Assembly: GCA_023238725.1 (NCBI GenBank)
Contig: CM041543.1
Coordinates: 24,063,010 to 24,127,009, forward strand
Direction: 5' to 3'
Source of the DNA: Scortum barcoo
Lineage: Eukaryota; Chordata; Actinopteri; Centrarchiformes; Terapontidae
DNA: 64,000 nt
Within the stretch, counting starts at the first letter, position 1. Every line of letters starts with the position of its first letter. The notes beneath the pieces were generated by a model. That model had not been told where the DNA came from, ran no database searches, and was given only the letters and a program-made list of their open reading frames with translations. Of the stretch, positions 1-11,683 are shown one piece after another. Made by a program: the position numbers and the translations under genes.

Positions 1-1940
1 ATAAACCTCCACTAACCAGATGAACCAAGCAGCATTGAGGAGCAAAGCATGATGGAAAAATAAAAAGCAGCAGACCTAACAAAATGTGTAAAAAGTGAAG
101 CGTTGTGAACACTTTCCGGATGCACTGTACAAATTCCAGCTCTCACCAAAGCAGCAGGACAAAGGAGTCACCAAGGTGCACACACTTGCAACACTTGCAT
201 GCTCTGAATTTATTCTAATAAATGAGGAGAACAGTGGGAGCGATTACATTTACACTGATGTTGTTTTCGATGCTTCAGCTCGGGCAGATGTGAGTGTGTA
301 GTTTCATATATTGTTATCATACAGGCCTGTTGTGCTCCATAATGTGACTTTCCCCTGACGCTGGTGGTCGTGTTGGGCTCTGAGCCGACCCCTGTCCCAT
401 CTGAGCCAAACGCTGCTGCCAGCATCTGGATGTGATGAGACACTTCAAATAAAAATCAGCAGTTGTTTCATCGTACAGCTCATGTCATCAACACATTTTT
501 CATTTTCCTTCAATTCCTGCGTAACTTGATAAATGGAGTCGTTGTGTCTCTTTGCATCAGTGAGGACGCTCAGCTGCTGCAGCCAGAAAAAAAACACAAT
601 AAACACTCAGCAACTAAAACTGTTGAATGAATCAAGTTTTTTTGTTTGTTTGTTTGTTTATTTTTTAAATAAGTGTAAAGAACTTGAATGCATTTGATTT
701 CCTGGTTTTAAACAAAGAAATACAAATCACATTAACTACCTGAGTCATCTGTGCGTCTGTGTCCCCTCCATCTCTGTCACCTCTCCATTTAAGAGGGACT
801 CCCCAGTAATCCCTGCCAGCTTTTTATAAAGGGGGGGGCTCGATGACCTCTGACCCCGCCCGTCCACTGTGATGTCGGCCTTCTTCTTTATTTCAGCCAA
901 TCTTCAGAGGCAGCAGCATGAACAGCGTCCTCCACATGCTGCCACTCTGAGGCCTTTTTCACATTTAAAATGTCACTTTGAGTCAAATAAAGTTATTTTC
1001 TGATGTCATTATTTGTATTTCACACACACAACATGAATTTTCTTATTTTATCCTTTCTGTCGGTGTCGCCATGGTCACCATCATGCAGTCAGGTAGAATG
1101 AATATTAATTAGGGGCGTTTCATTGACTATTTATAGGCAGTTATGGGCGTGACATGAAGCCCGTAAAAGGTCTTTTCACAATACAAAACACAAAATAAAC
1201 TTCCTATATCAGTCTGTGTCTCATAACTTCAAAAACAATCATGCATGTGTGTATTGCTTTTTACCTTAGTGAGGGGGATGCTTCCCAGCTCCCTCTCAGT
1301 AAGAAAGTATTATATGAAGTAAAAAAGAAAAAAAATGTTTTAATTTGTTCTAAATCTACGGAGGAAAGTGACCAACTGCTCATTTCACCGCTGTGAGTTC
1401 ACATGCTGCTCTCACCAAACTCCATTCAGAAAAAACTGCATTTAGTGATCTTCTTGATGAAAACAGACAAAAACATGGTTGAGTTTGATTTTTCAACACT
1501 TTTAAACAAACATTAGAGACATCTCTCCATTTTCGGCATAAACCAAATGTTTTTGGTTCATGTTCTTTTTAATTTCAAAAGGTTTTTAACTTTGTGTGGA
1601 CAAACTGAGAAAATCTACAGTCAACAAAAGTTTGATGAAATATGAACGTTTAAAGATGATTTACAATCAAAACCTTCTCAGCTGATTCTTTAAATTTTGA
1701 ACTGATCATTTAATTATTAAGTGAAGTCTTTTTAAATTCAGATTTGACATGTTTCTGTTAATGTCGTGGTTTTGAAAATAGCCTCATTTTTGAATGAAGT
1801 TTGGCTGTGTGTTTGTTCTGAAGAGAGAGTTCAGTTGATGTTCCTTTGGGAACAATTTAACTCTAAAACACTAAAACAGAAAGGTTCTGTCATTATAATG
1901 AGAGTAATTAAATAATAATAATAAACATAAATAATTTTTA
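1..1940 (+). repeat. 3' flank of an NLR duplication unit (copy A)
   Basis: This stretch is non-coding and is nearly the same as 26888-28205, which lies just downstream of the B30.2 exon of NLR copy 1. The matches are 1-735 with 26888-27630 and 1345-1935 with 27636-28205. By that analogy it is the tail of another NLR unit whose coding exons lie left of the window. Short open frames in it are shared by both copies only because the DNA is near-identical; none resembles a protein family. Confidence 0.8.
741..1344. other. 600-bp block present in only one flank copy
   Basis: The two flank copies match on both sides of this block, but the copy at 27630 passes straight across it. It holds a TATA-like word followed by a G run (about 821-838), a splice-acceptor-like pyrimidine tract ending in CAG near 897, and an AATAAA signal near 987. 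No protein can be recognised. It is either an insertion here or a deletion in the other copy; I found no clear target-site duplication. Confidence 0.5.
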
Positions 1941-2459
1941 ATTAAACCCTCCCTCCACAGTTGGCACAGAAAATAACCTTTAATGTGGTTAAAGCAGGAA
2001 AATCAGTCCAGCTGATCTACAGTGGCATTGAAAAGTCTGAAATATAAAATATATTTCACCTAAACATGGAAATAATCAGAAAGTTTGACAATTCAAAAAC
2101 ATTTAAAAACACAAGAAGTTTTGATGAGGAACGAGAAGAAGAAGAAATATTTCAGATTGAGTTCAAATTGAAACACATTTGTGTCGTTGACCAGCTGAAC
2201 TTTGTCCAAAAGCTCAGATTTCCTTGAGCTGTATTTCTTCTGTTGAAGCATTCAGATGATGGTGGTGAGTTTTAAAAATGTGCTTTTCCTTTGAGTTTAG
2301 TGAGTTGCTGTTCCTTATGTTGAGGAGTTTTATCTTTGAGAGTAAACAGTGAAACTTGTGGATGTTAGTGAGACATTAAAGTGATGTTTCTCTGTGTGTT
2401 TGTGTCCAGAGGAGCAGGACAGGAGGTGGGACGATCCGCCATCATCCTGGAGTTCAATC
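1941..2459. other. Intergenic, nothing recognised
   Basis: AT-rich DNA without a supported gene. Similarity to the other flank copy fades near 1940. Confidence 0.5.
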
Positions 2460-2906
2460 CTGGAGTTCTGGAGTTGCCCAGTGCCTCTCACCTTGGCCAA
2501 CTCCAGAAAAGGAGAGAGTCCAGCCCCTCTCCAGGAGTTTGGTCCAAGAGCTGCTGCTGTGCGTAGAGGCAAGCCCAACTATAGACTAGATATAGTCGGG
2601 CTTGTGAGTCGGGTATCTCCATCTCAATTCTGAACAAACTGAGGTCGTGGTGATCCGCCCAAACTGTTTCACCAACCAAGTCAGTCACTATATTGACCCT
2701 CTTGCTTTCAATGTCAAGCCTGCCTCTAGAAATCTTGGTGTCCTTTTTGACCAACATCTGAATTTTTATTTTAATATTCATGTGTATGTGTGTGTGTTCA
2801 TGTGTATGTTGGATTCTGCATTGTATGTGTGTATTTCAACATGTTGGTTAAACTGGCTTTGTAACCGAGTGTTTTTAAAAGTGCTATATAAATAAATGTA
2901 TTACTA
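2460..2906 (+). mobile_element. Degenerate non-LTR retrotransposon remnant (RT thumb and 3' tail)
   Basis: A translated stretch at about 2620-2770 reads like the end of a LINE reverse transcriptase, with a VVIRPN-type strand followed by an SRNLGVLFDQHLNF segment, the usual NLGV-FD motif downstream of the catalytic core in CR1/L2/Rex-type elements. It breaks into a GT-rich stretch and then ends in AAAGTGCTATATAAATAAA at about 2879-2897, a common fish LINE 3' end. The part before 2595 is repeat-like but of uncertain class. It is a fossil with no catalytic motif left. Confidence 0.6.
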
Positions 2907-5506
2907 CCTATGAGGTCTTCCATGTAAACTAACAATCCTCTTTGCTAACTGTCCTGGTCCATCTTCCTGTCCCTCCTCTCCAAACATGTTTCTGGTTCCT
3001 CATATGTGTCTGTTGCAATTCTCCATCCTTCCACCAGGTGTCCTCAGACTTTTTGGGCCCTTCCTGCAGCTCCTCCCATCTCCCCTGACAATCACCTCAT
3101 TCCCCTCACCTGAGCTTCCTCACCCACCTCCCCACCTGCAGCTCATTCTCTCATCAGCCACACTCACTACAGTCCAGATCCAGTCCTCCTTTGTCAGTGT
3201 TGATTGGACTCTTTTCCTGTGTGTTTTCATTGTCAGTGTTGATTGGAGCTTTGCCTTGTCCTGTCTCTTTTCCTGTGCAACACTAACTGTTTTACACACA
3301 CACACACTCCCTCCCTGTTGCTTTAAGTAAGATTTTAGTGACTGTTTCATATTGTGTGTTTTATACTGTCGTCAGCCAACCTCCTGGAACTCCAAAATCC
3401 TTCAACTTTACCAAGTATTGTACCGTGTTATTTATTATTGCAAATTACTGTTATTATTCCCTGTCTACAGATTTGAGTCTTAAGTAGAATGGGTTTTGCT
3501 GATGTGGTGTAGATGTGGAAAAAGGATTCCCTGTGAATACCTGCCAGGAAGACAGTAAAAATGAATCCATTAAAGTGGATTTTGAGTTCTGGTTTCTTCC
3601 ATACTGAGCAGGTAGGACCACAGCAAACAGGCAGAAATAGCAATAAGACTGAAAATCAGGTGACCATGAGTAAGGACAATAAGACAGAAATGATCCAAAT
3701 TTAGGATTGTTAATCAATTAAAGACTGTTTCATTCTGATTCATGCTCATTTATCTTCCCCCTATTTGTGACGTTTCACTTCATAAATGAGCATGAAAATC
3801 AATGAAAAACAGCACCTACGCCGTTTATTTGATCAAATAAAATGAAGTAAGGTCATCACTGAGTACTTTGCAATGGCTCACTGTAATATTGTTCCTGCAA
3901 CTGAAATAGTCATTTGTTAGACTATTCTCCACTACAAAAAGTCAGATTATTACTCTGGTCTCCATATTGTTCATTGTGACTAAATGAACCTCTCGAGTGT
4001 GTGCAGTTCATCAGAAATCAGAAATATTAAAGGCAAATGACAATATATCAGTTTTCAAAGATCAGGTTGTGACACTAGCAGCAGATTTTACTCTGCCACA
4101 ACATCCATCCAAAGACACTGAGACTGTGTGTAAATCCATTCATTACTGTACCAATGTTACACTGAGAACACACTGAATAAGTCCTGATTCATGTTACTGC
4201 AAACTGCACGCAGAGACACAGATCACTTCTACAAATATATGCACTCAACTTTATGTTGAAGTCAGCATTAAGTAACAAGAACAGTTTCAAAATAAAAGCC
4301 ACAGAAAAATAGAAAAATATTGTAAATCCATATGGAAAAGATTTGAGGCACCCCCTATTGTCCAATTTTAAGATAATTTTACAAACTGACTTCAACATAA
4401 CAAAGTTTGGTGATGTTTGGACAAACTGTCATTGATTTATGGACAAATCTGTACCAGGCTCAGTCACATGTTTGGAACTGACGGCGCCCCCTGTTGAGCG
4501 ATTTCAAAATAGTTTTACACAAGTGGTAATTTAATAAATCAAACTTGTGCACTATATAATGTCCCAGATTTGATACATATTGTTTGAGCATCGTTGGAGA
4601 ACAAAGCACCGCTTCATTTGAACTGTGAAGTCAAACTGGAGGTTTCTCGGGAACAAACGAAGTGTGAAAACTTCAGATCTCTGACCGGATGGAGCCAATC
4701 TGTCCGAGCGCGGCCTGCAGCATTTGAAGGCACCACGCAGCGTCAAAAGCGAAAGTAAAGAAACCTCCACAAGCAGGTGAGCAGAAAGGAGCATGTTTGT
4801 GCTGTCAGGACGGTCAAACTGTGCAGGACTGATTCATGTGTCAAATCCAGAGAGGCAGCCGGTAAGAATATGAACTTTAAATAATGTGAGAGACTGCTGC
4901 CACGTTAACTGTGCATCAACCGGGTCGGTTCAATAGCCACTTTTTTTAGGCTTCATACGTGTCAGATGGTCTGTGTAGTTTGTGTGCTTTCTTTTCTTTG
5001 CTGTCAGTCTGTCTGTGACTCTGAGCATGTTTGTTCAGTAGAAGCTCGGGGAGTGATGGTGAGGAAAAGCGAGTGCGTTATGGTTTAGTCTTGCTCACAA
5101 ACATGGCGGACTGATGAAAGATCAAACTTTTGGACAAATGCGGAAATAGTTGGGCTTCATTCATCTGGATATCTGCCAAATACAGTAGATAGTGCTGGTC
5201 AGAGGAGCTAGTTGAGGTTAATGACTTGTAAAAAAGATGAGAGAAATGTTGGTTATTTGGAGCAGAATTCATTCTCATTTAGAGGAAGCGGAAACTTTCC
5301 GTCACAGCTGAGAAGCTGCAGCTGCACAAAGTGCGATTTCCCGGAGAGACTTTGTCACAGCTCTCCGTTGTGGGACTTTTGGGAGTCATGTTGTTCTCCT
5401 TGTTATTATAGAGCAGCTTTAAAAGAGAGCCAGTAGCCAGTCTAATTCATAAATCTGTACCATTTCCTGCAGAAAAGAGAGAAAAGAGAAGTTCCAGAGG
5501 AGATAT
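2907..5506. other. Intergenic region, no gene seen
   Basis: No open frame here resembles a protein. The part at 2930-3440 is pyrimidine-rich and repeat-like. The rest is AT-rich with scattered fish-repeat-like words such as GGCGCCCCCTGTTG near 4482. Nothing firmer can be said. Confidence 0.45.
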
Positions 5507-5990
5507 GAATATATCTCTACTAAATGTTTCTGCCCCAGTGGAGGAGAAGGAGACGTCCTTTAAAAAACAGCCAGTGTAATTGCAAATAGTGATGAAGGGA
5601 TGATACTAATTGGGGGAGATTTCAACACGGTACAGAAATGCAAATTAGACAGGTTACCACCAGAACAGGGAGCCAACACAAAAACATCCAGAGTATTAAA
5701 TAATGTCATGAAGGAGTTCGGCCTCACTGATCCATGGAGATATAATAATCCTAGAGGGAAGGATTTCACCTTTTACTCTAATCCACATGGGAGTTATTGA
5801 AGAATGGATGTTTTCTACTCATCACAACAACATATACATAAAGTTCAGGACTGTGGCAGAGACACTATAACGATAAGAGACCATGCTCCTGTTACGCTAA
5901 CCAGAGATATGGGTAACCAATCTCTGTTTAAATATTGGAGGCTCAGTGTGTCACTGTTAGCAGATGATAAGGTGCTGAAGGAAATCAAAC
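5507..5990 (+). mobile_element. L1/Tx1-type LINE endonuclease fragment
   Basis: Translation gives successive pieces of an apurinic-type endonuclease: MNISLLNVSAPVEE, then IGGDFNTVQKCKLDRLPPE (about 5606-5662), LTDPWRYNNP, and after a stop near 5798 a segment ending SerAspHis-like as IRDHAPVTLT (about 5875-5904). GGDFNTV and the final D-H pair are the usual catalytic landmarks. The frame is broken by stops and frameshifts, and the rest of the element is missing. It ends in a GT microsatellite. Confidence 0.75.
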
Positions 5991-5991
5991 T

Positions 5992-5994
<3 letters not shown>

Positions 5995-6035
<41 letters not shown>
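5995..6035 (+). repeat. (TG)n microsatellite
   Basis: About 20 uninterrupted TG units at the broken end of the LINE endonuclease fragment. Confidence 0.97.
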
Positions 6036-6036
<1 letters not shown>

Positions 6037-6120
6037 TTGTTTTCCTGGTTTCCTGATCAGCCCCTCCATCACACCTGTCTGGAATCAGCTTGTCACATCA
6101 CACGTCTGCTCACCTGTCCC

Positions 6121-6282
6121 TGTTATGTTATCTTCGGTTTTGAACACCATGTGTGCGTAATAAATGAAGACTCTGGGAGATGGCATGTACAATACACAAA
6201 TGTTTACTAACATGTCTCAAGTGTCACACACAAAAGTTCCGGTTTGCAACAACCCCTGAACGTTAGTTCCCAGTACAGAACA
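6121..6282 (-). mobile_element. LTR of a Ty3/gypsy-like remnant
   Basis: Read on the minus strand, this 162-base block starts TGTTCTGTACTGG and ends AACATAACA, so it has TG...CA ends. It is preceded by a purine-rich tract (TTAAAGAGGGGAGG on the minus strand, 6283-6296), as expected for the polypurine tract before a 3' LTR. A gypsy-type pol tail lies upstream at 6435-6975. The second LTR is not in the window. Boundaries are inferred from the ends and the polypurine tract. Confidence 0.6.
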
Positions 6283-6434
6283 CCTCCCCTCTTTAAGTAA
6301 ATATCTTCCCCTGAGACTTAACAAGCGATGCATAATCACTATACCTACGTTGGCATATTCTTATTAAAGCTCACATTTCATAACTGAACATTTATGGAAT
6401 GCTTTTGTTCTCTGCTGCTCAGCTCAACAGTATC

Positions 6435-6975
6435 TCACATATTCAAACGTTCTGGGGGACGGGAGACTCTTCCTGAACCCGTCACATATGGTGTGTTGGT
6501 TGTGACTGCCTGTTTGTGATTGTCTCCAACGCTGGTCATGTTTGGTTGAATGTCAGTGTTATATGGCTCTGCCATTGTGGTAACAGTCTTATCAGGGGGC
6601 ACCTGATGTTGTGCTTGGTCCAACAGGTGCAGGTGTTTCCTGTTCCTTCTGACCTGTCCTTCATCAGTGTGGGTGATGTAGGATCTGGGTGTTGTTGCCT
6701 GTTGTATGACTGTTCCTTGTTTTTCCTCTCCTAGAAGACAAACATGTTGGTTGTAGACTGCAACAGTGGCAGTGGGCGGGCTCTGTAGCGCAGGTTGTAG
6801 CAGCGCAGTTTGTTCTCATTCGCCTTCTGCTGTTTTTCTTAGTCCCTTAGTGTTCGGCCATCGAGGGAGCAGAGATACTGGGAGCTGCAGTATGGTTGTG
6901 CGAATCTGTCTCCCCATGAGGAGTTGTGCAGGAGAGTAAACACACTCCAGACGTGTGGCTCAATATGTCATCAGA
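6435..6975 (-). pseudogene. Ty3/gypsy pol 3' end (integrase C-terminal part), broken
   Basis: On the minus strand, from about 6975 downward, translation gives SPAQLLMGRQIRTT, then PVSLLPRWPNTKG, and after one stop KQGTVIQQ and a final open stretch (6623-6435) ending VTGSGRVSRPPERLNM. The SPA-LMGR-RT segment and the terminal SGR-RPPERL motif are typical of the integrase C-terminal region and polyprotein end of fish gypsy elements. At least one in-frame stop interrupts it, and everything upstream (RT, RNase H, integrase core) is missing. It stops shortly before the 5' exon of NLR copy 1. Confidence 0.7.
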
Positions 6976-7046
6976 GCTTTTGTTTTCTCACCTCCTCCTT
7001 TCCACAGTCCTTTCACAGTTGCTTCTGCTCGCTCTGTTTCTCCATA

Positions 7047-7133
7047 GAAATGAGCAGCTTCTTCTCTCCCAGTGTTTCCTCCACACATGAAGGTGGAAAG
7101 TGTCTGTAAGCTGACCTGAAGTCAGTTCAGCAG
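7047..7133 (+). other. NLR copy 1, 5' (probably untranslated) exon
   Basis: This is nearly identical to 36174-36261, the first exon of NLR copy 2, and ends in the same donor (CAG|GTGAGA). Identity between the copies continues into the intron to about 7563 (36694) and then stops. Upstream of 7047 the copies differ completely, copy 1 being preceded by a gypsy remnant. It carries no long frame, so it is probably 5' UTR. The true transcription start cannot be seen. Confidence 0.6.
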
Positions 7134-8527
7134 GTGAGAATCCTACCAGAGGAATCTGTAAATGTTTGATCATCAGGATCACTTTGATCACATTGTGCTG
7201 TATCACTGTTTAACTGGACAGTAGAAATGTTTCTTCATGCTGATTGGCTGTTTCCAAATATCTCTTTGAAATCTGCTGTCCAGTTTCTCTGCCAGTTAAA
7301 GAAGCGTGACTTTAGAAAGATTTACATGTAATATTGTTTGAGTTTGTCAAGTGGAATCAGCAGCACTTTGATTGTAATGTGAACTCACATCATCAGTGAA
7401 GAATGCAGGAAGAGTCTGAACTGGTCTGACAGCTTGGATCAACTTGGCTCAGGAACTTTGAACTGTTAATACTCTGAAGTGAAGTGATCAAATTCAGCCA
7501 TCTTCCAACACTGACACTGATCTGGTTTCACTCAACAGCCTTTAGCACAGTCAAGCTCTCAACTGTCCCAGAGGCTTTAAAACTCTTGCTGGAAGGACCA
7601 GAGCCAGTCCAGTAATCATAGTAACTATACTGTAGAAATGTTTCTTGGTGCTCTACAGATGTTTAAATTTTCTTTTTTGATAGCAGTAGAAATTTCATAA
7701 GAAAAATCTACTTATTAAAAGAAGATGGTTTGAGAATGATTCACACATTTTACTGTGTAAAAAAAAAAAACAAAAAAAAATTGCAGAACTGGTTGTAACA
7801 ACCTGGCTGTATTTTTTTTAACTGTTAACACTTGCGTCTCATGCAATTTAATTTATAAATCAACAAAACACAAGTCTCCTCCTTTATTTTTATTTATTAG
7901 CTTACTGTATTGAGAAGTCAACAGGGTATGCACTGAATCAAACTGTTTGTGAATTTGAAGAGCAGCCTCTACTCTACTACAACACACTACTTTAAACAGT
8001 ATCTTCTGCCTGTGTACTGAAAATGTTAAAACAGGTCCCATATTTTTTGCTCACTTTGGAAGCTACAAGTTTCAGTAAACAATGACAGCCCTAAAATGTT
8101 TATGAACTTAAAGGTTAAGTCCCAAATGAACAAGTGGTAGAATATACTGAATGTACTGAATCCTCTCCTGCTGTAAACTCTTAAAAACGTCTGAAAAATG
8201 TCCAAAGGTAAGCTGTGATTACTGAAAACTGGTAAAAGTGTGACTGTGTAGTGACTGACTAAAGTCTGAATCAAGTTTTTTGGTAAACGTTTGAATGAGT
8301 AAGGTGGGTTGAATACAGGTGAACCAGCTAAATGAAAGCACAGACTAATAACTGGTGTCAATAAAATAGTGAAAATGCTATAATATCCTGTAAATGCACA
8401 TAAAAGAGTGAGACATTGTAAAACTCTTCTTTGATGGTAAAATATAATTAATAATTAATAATTAATTAATTAATATTATTATATCTCAGAATACACCCAC
8501 AGGCCTGTAATTAATCACATATACTTT
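7134..8527. other. Intron 1 of NLR copy 1
   Basis: The first 430 bases match the intron of copy 2; the remainder is AT-rich with no gene seen. Copy 2 carries its small coding exon (36777-36880) shortly after the matching part, and copy 1 has nothing equivalent. Confidence 0.5.
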
Positions 8528-8855
8528 ATGCATGAACAAACAAACAGGACTCGCACAATGACCTCTAGAGGTCATCTAGGCCAATCACCTAAAGAGGTCC
8601 TCTTGGCAGCTTTGGAGGATTTGGGAGATGAAGACTTTAAAAAGTTCAAGTGGCTCCTGCAGCAGCCAGAGGTCCTAGATGGTTTCCCAGCAATCCCAAA
8701 GAGTCGACTGGAGAAAGCAGACCGGGTGGACACAGTGGATCAGATGGTCCACACCTTCAGTATAAACACTATCAAAGTGACCAAAAAGGTTTTGGGGAAG
8801 ATGAATCAGAATGATCTAGAGAAGAATTTATCAAACACCACCTCAGAACCTACAG
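8528..8855 (+). CDS. Pyrin-domain (PYD) exon of NLR copy 1
   Basis: The frame encodes about 109 residues. From residue 17 onward they read as a death-fold pyrin domain: LLAALEDLGDEDFKKFKWLL, a QPEVLDGFPAIPKSRLEKA segment, a DTVDQMV helix and a last helix ending in LGKMNQNDLEK. These are the helix patterns of fish NLR and ASC-type pyrin domains, which recruit ASC-like adaptors by homotypic contact in the cytosol. Two in-frame ATGs are possible (8528 and 8558); the second starts MTSRGHLGQ and is equally plausible. The exon ends at a good donor (ACAG|GTAAG) in phase 1, which fits the phase of the FISNA exon at 9712, so the two can splice in frame. Copy 2 has a quite different N-terminal part. 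Confidence 0.85.
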
Positions 8856-8954
8856 GTAAGTTATTGACTTCTTCATATCAATAAAGACCCCTCAAAAAAG
8901 GTTTTGGGACAATGGTTGTTTACTTTCAGGTGAGAGGTCATGCCAAGAATAATT

Positions 8955-9315
8955 TCCACCCCAATTCATTTCACCTGCCCCCCATTAGTCTCCTCACCTA
9001 TCATCTCTATTTCCCCACAATATATATCAATCCCCTTCCTTTGTTCTTTGTTAGTTTGTCTGTGTTTCGTCCTCACCCTCCTATGGACTCTACTCCTGTA
9101 TTTGTCCCTCTGGTCTTTTGTGACCTTGGTCATTCAATCCAAATATTTCCCCTGCTTCCTCATATTTACCTAGATGTTTTTGTGTTCCTGATCCTACCTG
9201 TTCTGCCTACCTGATCCTGTCAGTAAGCCTATATTTCTAATAAAACAACTTTCATCTGCATCAACTCTGTCTCCATGTTGTCTTGCATTTGGGCCCACCC
9301 TGCATCGCGTATGAT
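8955..9315 (+). mobile_element. Truncated solo-LTR-family copy in the intron
   Basis: The sequence parallels, in opposite orientation, the solo LTR at 17388-18008: the same order of CCCAATT-TTCACCTG, TTAGTCTCCTCACC, a short ATATATAT block, CTTTGTTCTT, an AATAAA-type block and a 3' part with GGGCCCACCCTGCATC. Both termini are eroded. It lies between the PYD and FISNA exons of NLR copy 1. Open frames in it are by-products of its pyrimidine-rich strand. Confidence 0.6.
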
Positions 9316-9711
9316 TGGTAGTCTGATCCTGGAACCAGGTCTAAGTGAGGAATTCTTGTGGACAAGCATTTCTGCAAAGGTGGATGTAAGGGTTCAGGAG
9401 CATGTCAGTGCAGCGGCCTGCAAGGTTGGGGATGTGGTGTGATGAAGAGGGACGAGGGAGCCAGCCCTTTCTTGTGACAAAAACAACACAAGGAAAGATT
9501 TTTGACTTCAAGACTGCAGTGCACTTGAGATGAGGCTCAATCTCTTATACCCTTGATAATACTTGTATCTTGCAACCACGCACAAACTGTGTCTTAATAC
9601 AAGAAGGATTACATTTATTCAGTTATGCATGTACACAATGGCAAATGTTTATCTGTAATCACTTTTACTGTAGCATCAAAACAATTGTGATCTCTCCTTT
9701 TATTCATGCAG

Positions 9712-11519
9712 AGATTCTCGCTGAGTGCCGGCGTCAAGTCAAACTCAAACTGAAGAAGACGTTTGAGTGTGTATTTGAGAAAATCACCAAAAGAGGAAAT
9801 TCAAGACCTCTGCATGAGATCTACACTGAGCTTCACATCATGTTAGAGGAAACAGGAGAGGTCAATGTGGAACATGAGGTCAGACAGCTGGAATCACCAT
9901 CCAGGAAACCAGCAACACTGCAAGCAACAATTAGATGTGAAGACATCTTTAAAGCCTCACCTGGAAGAGATAAACCAATCAGAAGAGTGATGACAAAGGG
10001 AGTGGCTGGCATTGGGAAAACAGTCTTAACACAGAAGTTCACTCTGGACTGGGCTGAAGACAAAGCCAACCAGGACATACACTTCACATTTCCATTCACT
10101 TTCAGAGAGCTGAATGTGCTGAAAGAGAAAAAGTTCAGCTTGGTGGAACTTGTTCATCAGTTCTTTACTGAAACCAAAGAAGCAGGAATCTGCAGGTTTG
10201 AAGAGTTCCAGGTTGTCTTCATCTTTGACGGTCTGGATGAGTGTCGACTTCCTCTGGCATTCCACAACAATGAGATCCTGACTGATGTTACAGAGTCCAC
10301 CTCAGTGGATGTGCTGCTGACAAACCTCATCAGGGGGAAACTGCTTCCCTCTGCTCGCCTCTGGATAACCACACGACCTGCAGCAGCCAATCAGATCCCT
10401 CCTGAGTGTGTTGACATGGTGACAGAGGTCAGAGGGTTCACTGACCCTCAGAAGGAGGAGTACTTCAGGAAGAGATTCAGAGATGAGGAGCAGGCCAGCA
10501 GAATCATCTCCCACATCAAGACATCACGAAGCCTCCACATCATGTGCCACATCCCAGTCTTCTGCTGGATCACTGCTACAGTTCTGGAGGATGTGTTGAA
10601 AACCAGAGAGGAGAGGAGAGCTTGCCCAAGACCCTGACTGGAGATGTACATACACTTCCTGGTGGTTCAGTCCAAAGTGAAGAACATCAAATATGATGGA
10701 GGAGCTGAGACAGATCCACACTGGAGTCCAGAGAGCAGGAAGATGATTGAGTCTCTGGGAAAACTGGCTTTTGAGCAGCTGCAGAAAGGCAACCTGATCT
10801 TCTATGAATCAGACCTGACAGAGTGTGGCATCGATATCAGAGCAGCCTCAGTGTACTCAGGAGTGTTCACACAGATCTTTAAAGAGGAGAGAGGACTGTA
10901 CCAGGACAAGGTGTTCTGCTTCGTCCATCTGAGTGTTCAGGAGTTTCTGGCTGCTCCTTCATGTTCATCGGAAATTCATCAACTCTGGAGTCAATCTGCT
11001 GTCAGAGAAAGAACAAACAAAATCCCGGCTGTCTAAAGTCTTCAGAGACAAACCTAAACTACAACATCTCTACCAGAGTGCTGTGGACAAGGCCTTACAG
11101 AGTTCAAATGGACACCTGGACTTGTTCCTTCGATTCCTCCTGGGTCTTTCACTGCAGACCAATCAGACTCTCCTACGAGGTCTGTTGACACAGACAGGAA
11201 GTAGCTCACAGACCAACCAGTCAACAGTTGAGTACATCAAGAAGAAGCTCAACAACAATCTCTCTGGAGAGAAAAGCATCAATCTGTTCCACTGTCTGAA
11301 TGAACTGAATGATCGTTCTCTAGTGGAGGAGATCCAACAGTCCATGAGATCAGGAAGTCTCTCCACAGATAAACTCTCTCCTGCTCAGTGGTCAGCTCTG
11401 GTCTTCATCTTACTGTCATCAGAAAAAGATCTGGATGTGTTTGACCTGAAGAAATACTCTGCTTAAGAGGAGGCTCTTCTGAGGCTGCTGCCAGTGGTTA
11501 AAGCCTCCAACAAAGCTCT
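9712..11519 (+). pseudogene. FISNA-NACHT exon of NLR copy 1 (frame broken)
   Basis: This large exon encodes a FISNA segment (ECRRQVKLKLKKTFECVFE..., from 9712), then the NACHT ATPase: Walker A GVAGIGKT at 9999-10022, Walker B VVFIFDGLDECRL near 10215, sensor ITTRPAAA near 10370, followed by winged-helix and NLR-type helical segments to 11519. NLRs of this class use ATP-dependent oligomerisation to build cytosolic signalling platforms. Compared with copy 2 (39629-41433) there are extra single bases in 10608-10648, creating a TGA at 10635, another in 10950-10960, and a C-to-A change giving TAA at 11464-11466. The acceptor (TGCAG|A) and donor (GCTCT|GTAAG) are intact. It is dead as assembled; the single-base insertions could be consensus errors, but the TAA is a plain substitution. 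Confidence 0.88.
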
Positions 11520-11683
11520 GTAAGTAGATATATGAACAGTGTCCAATGCAGTACCAAGTTTTACATGGTTTATGAATATATAAATATACCACTGTCGATC
11601 TATAGCTGTTTCTTAACAGTTGAAGGTTAAATATGTTTCATTTTAATCATGATGAAGGGTGTTCATCACTCATTTTCCGTCAG

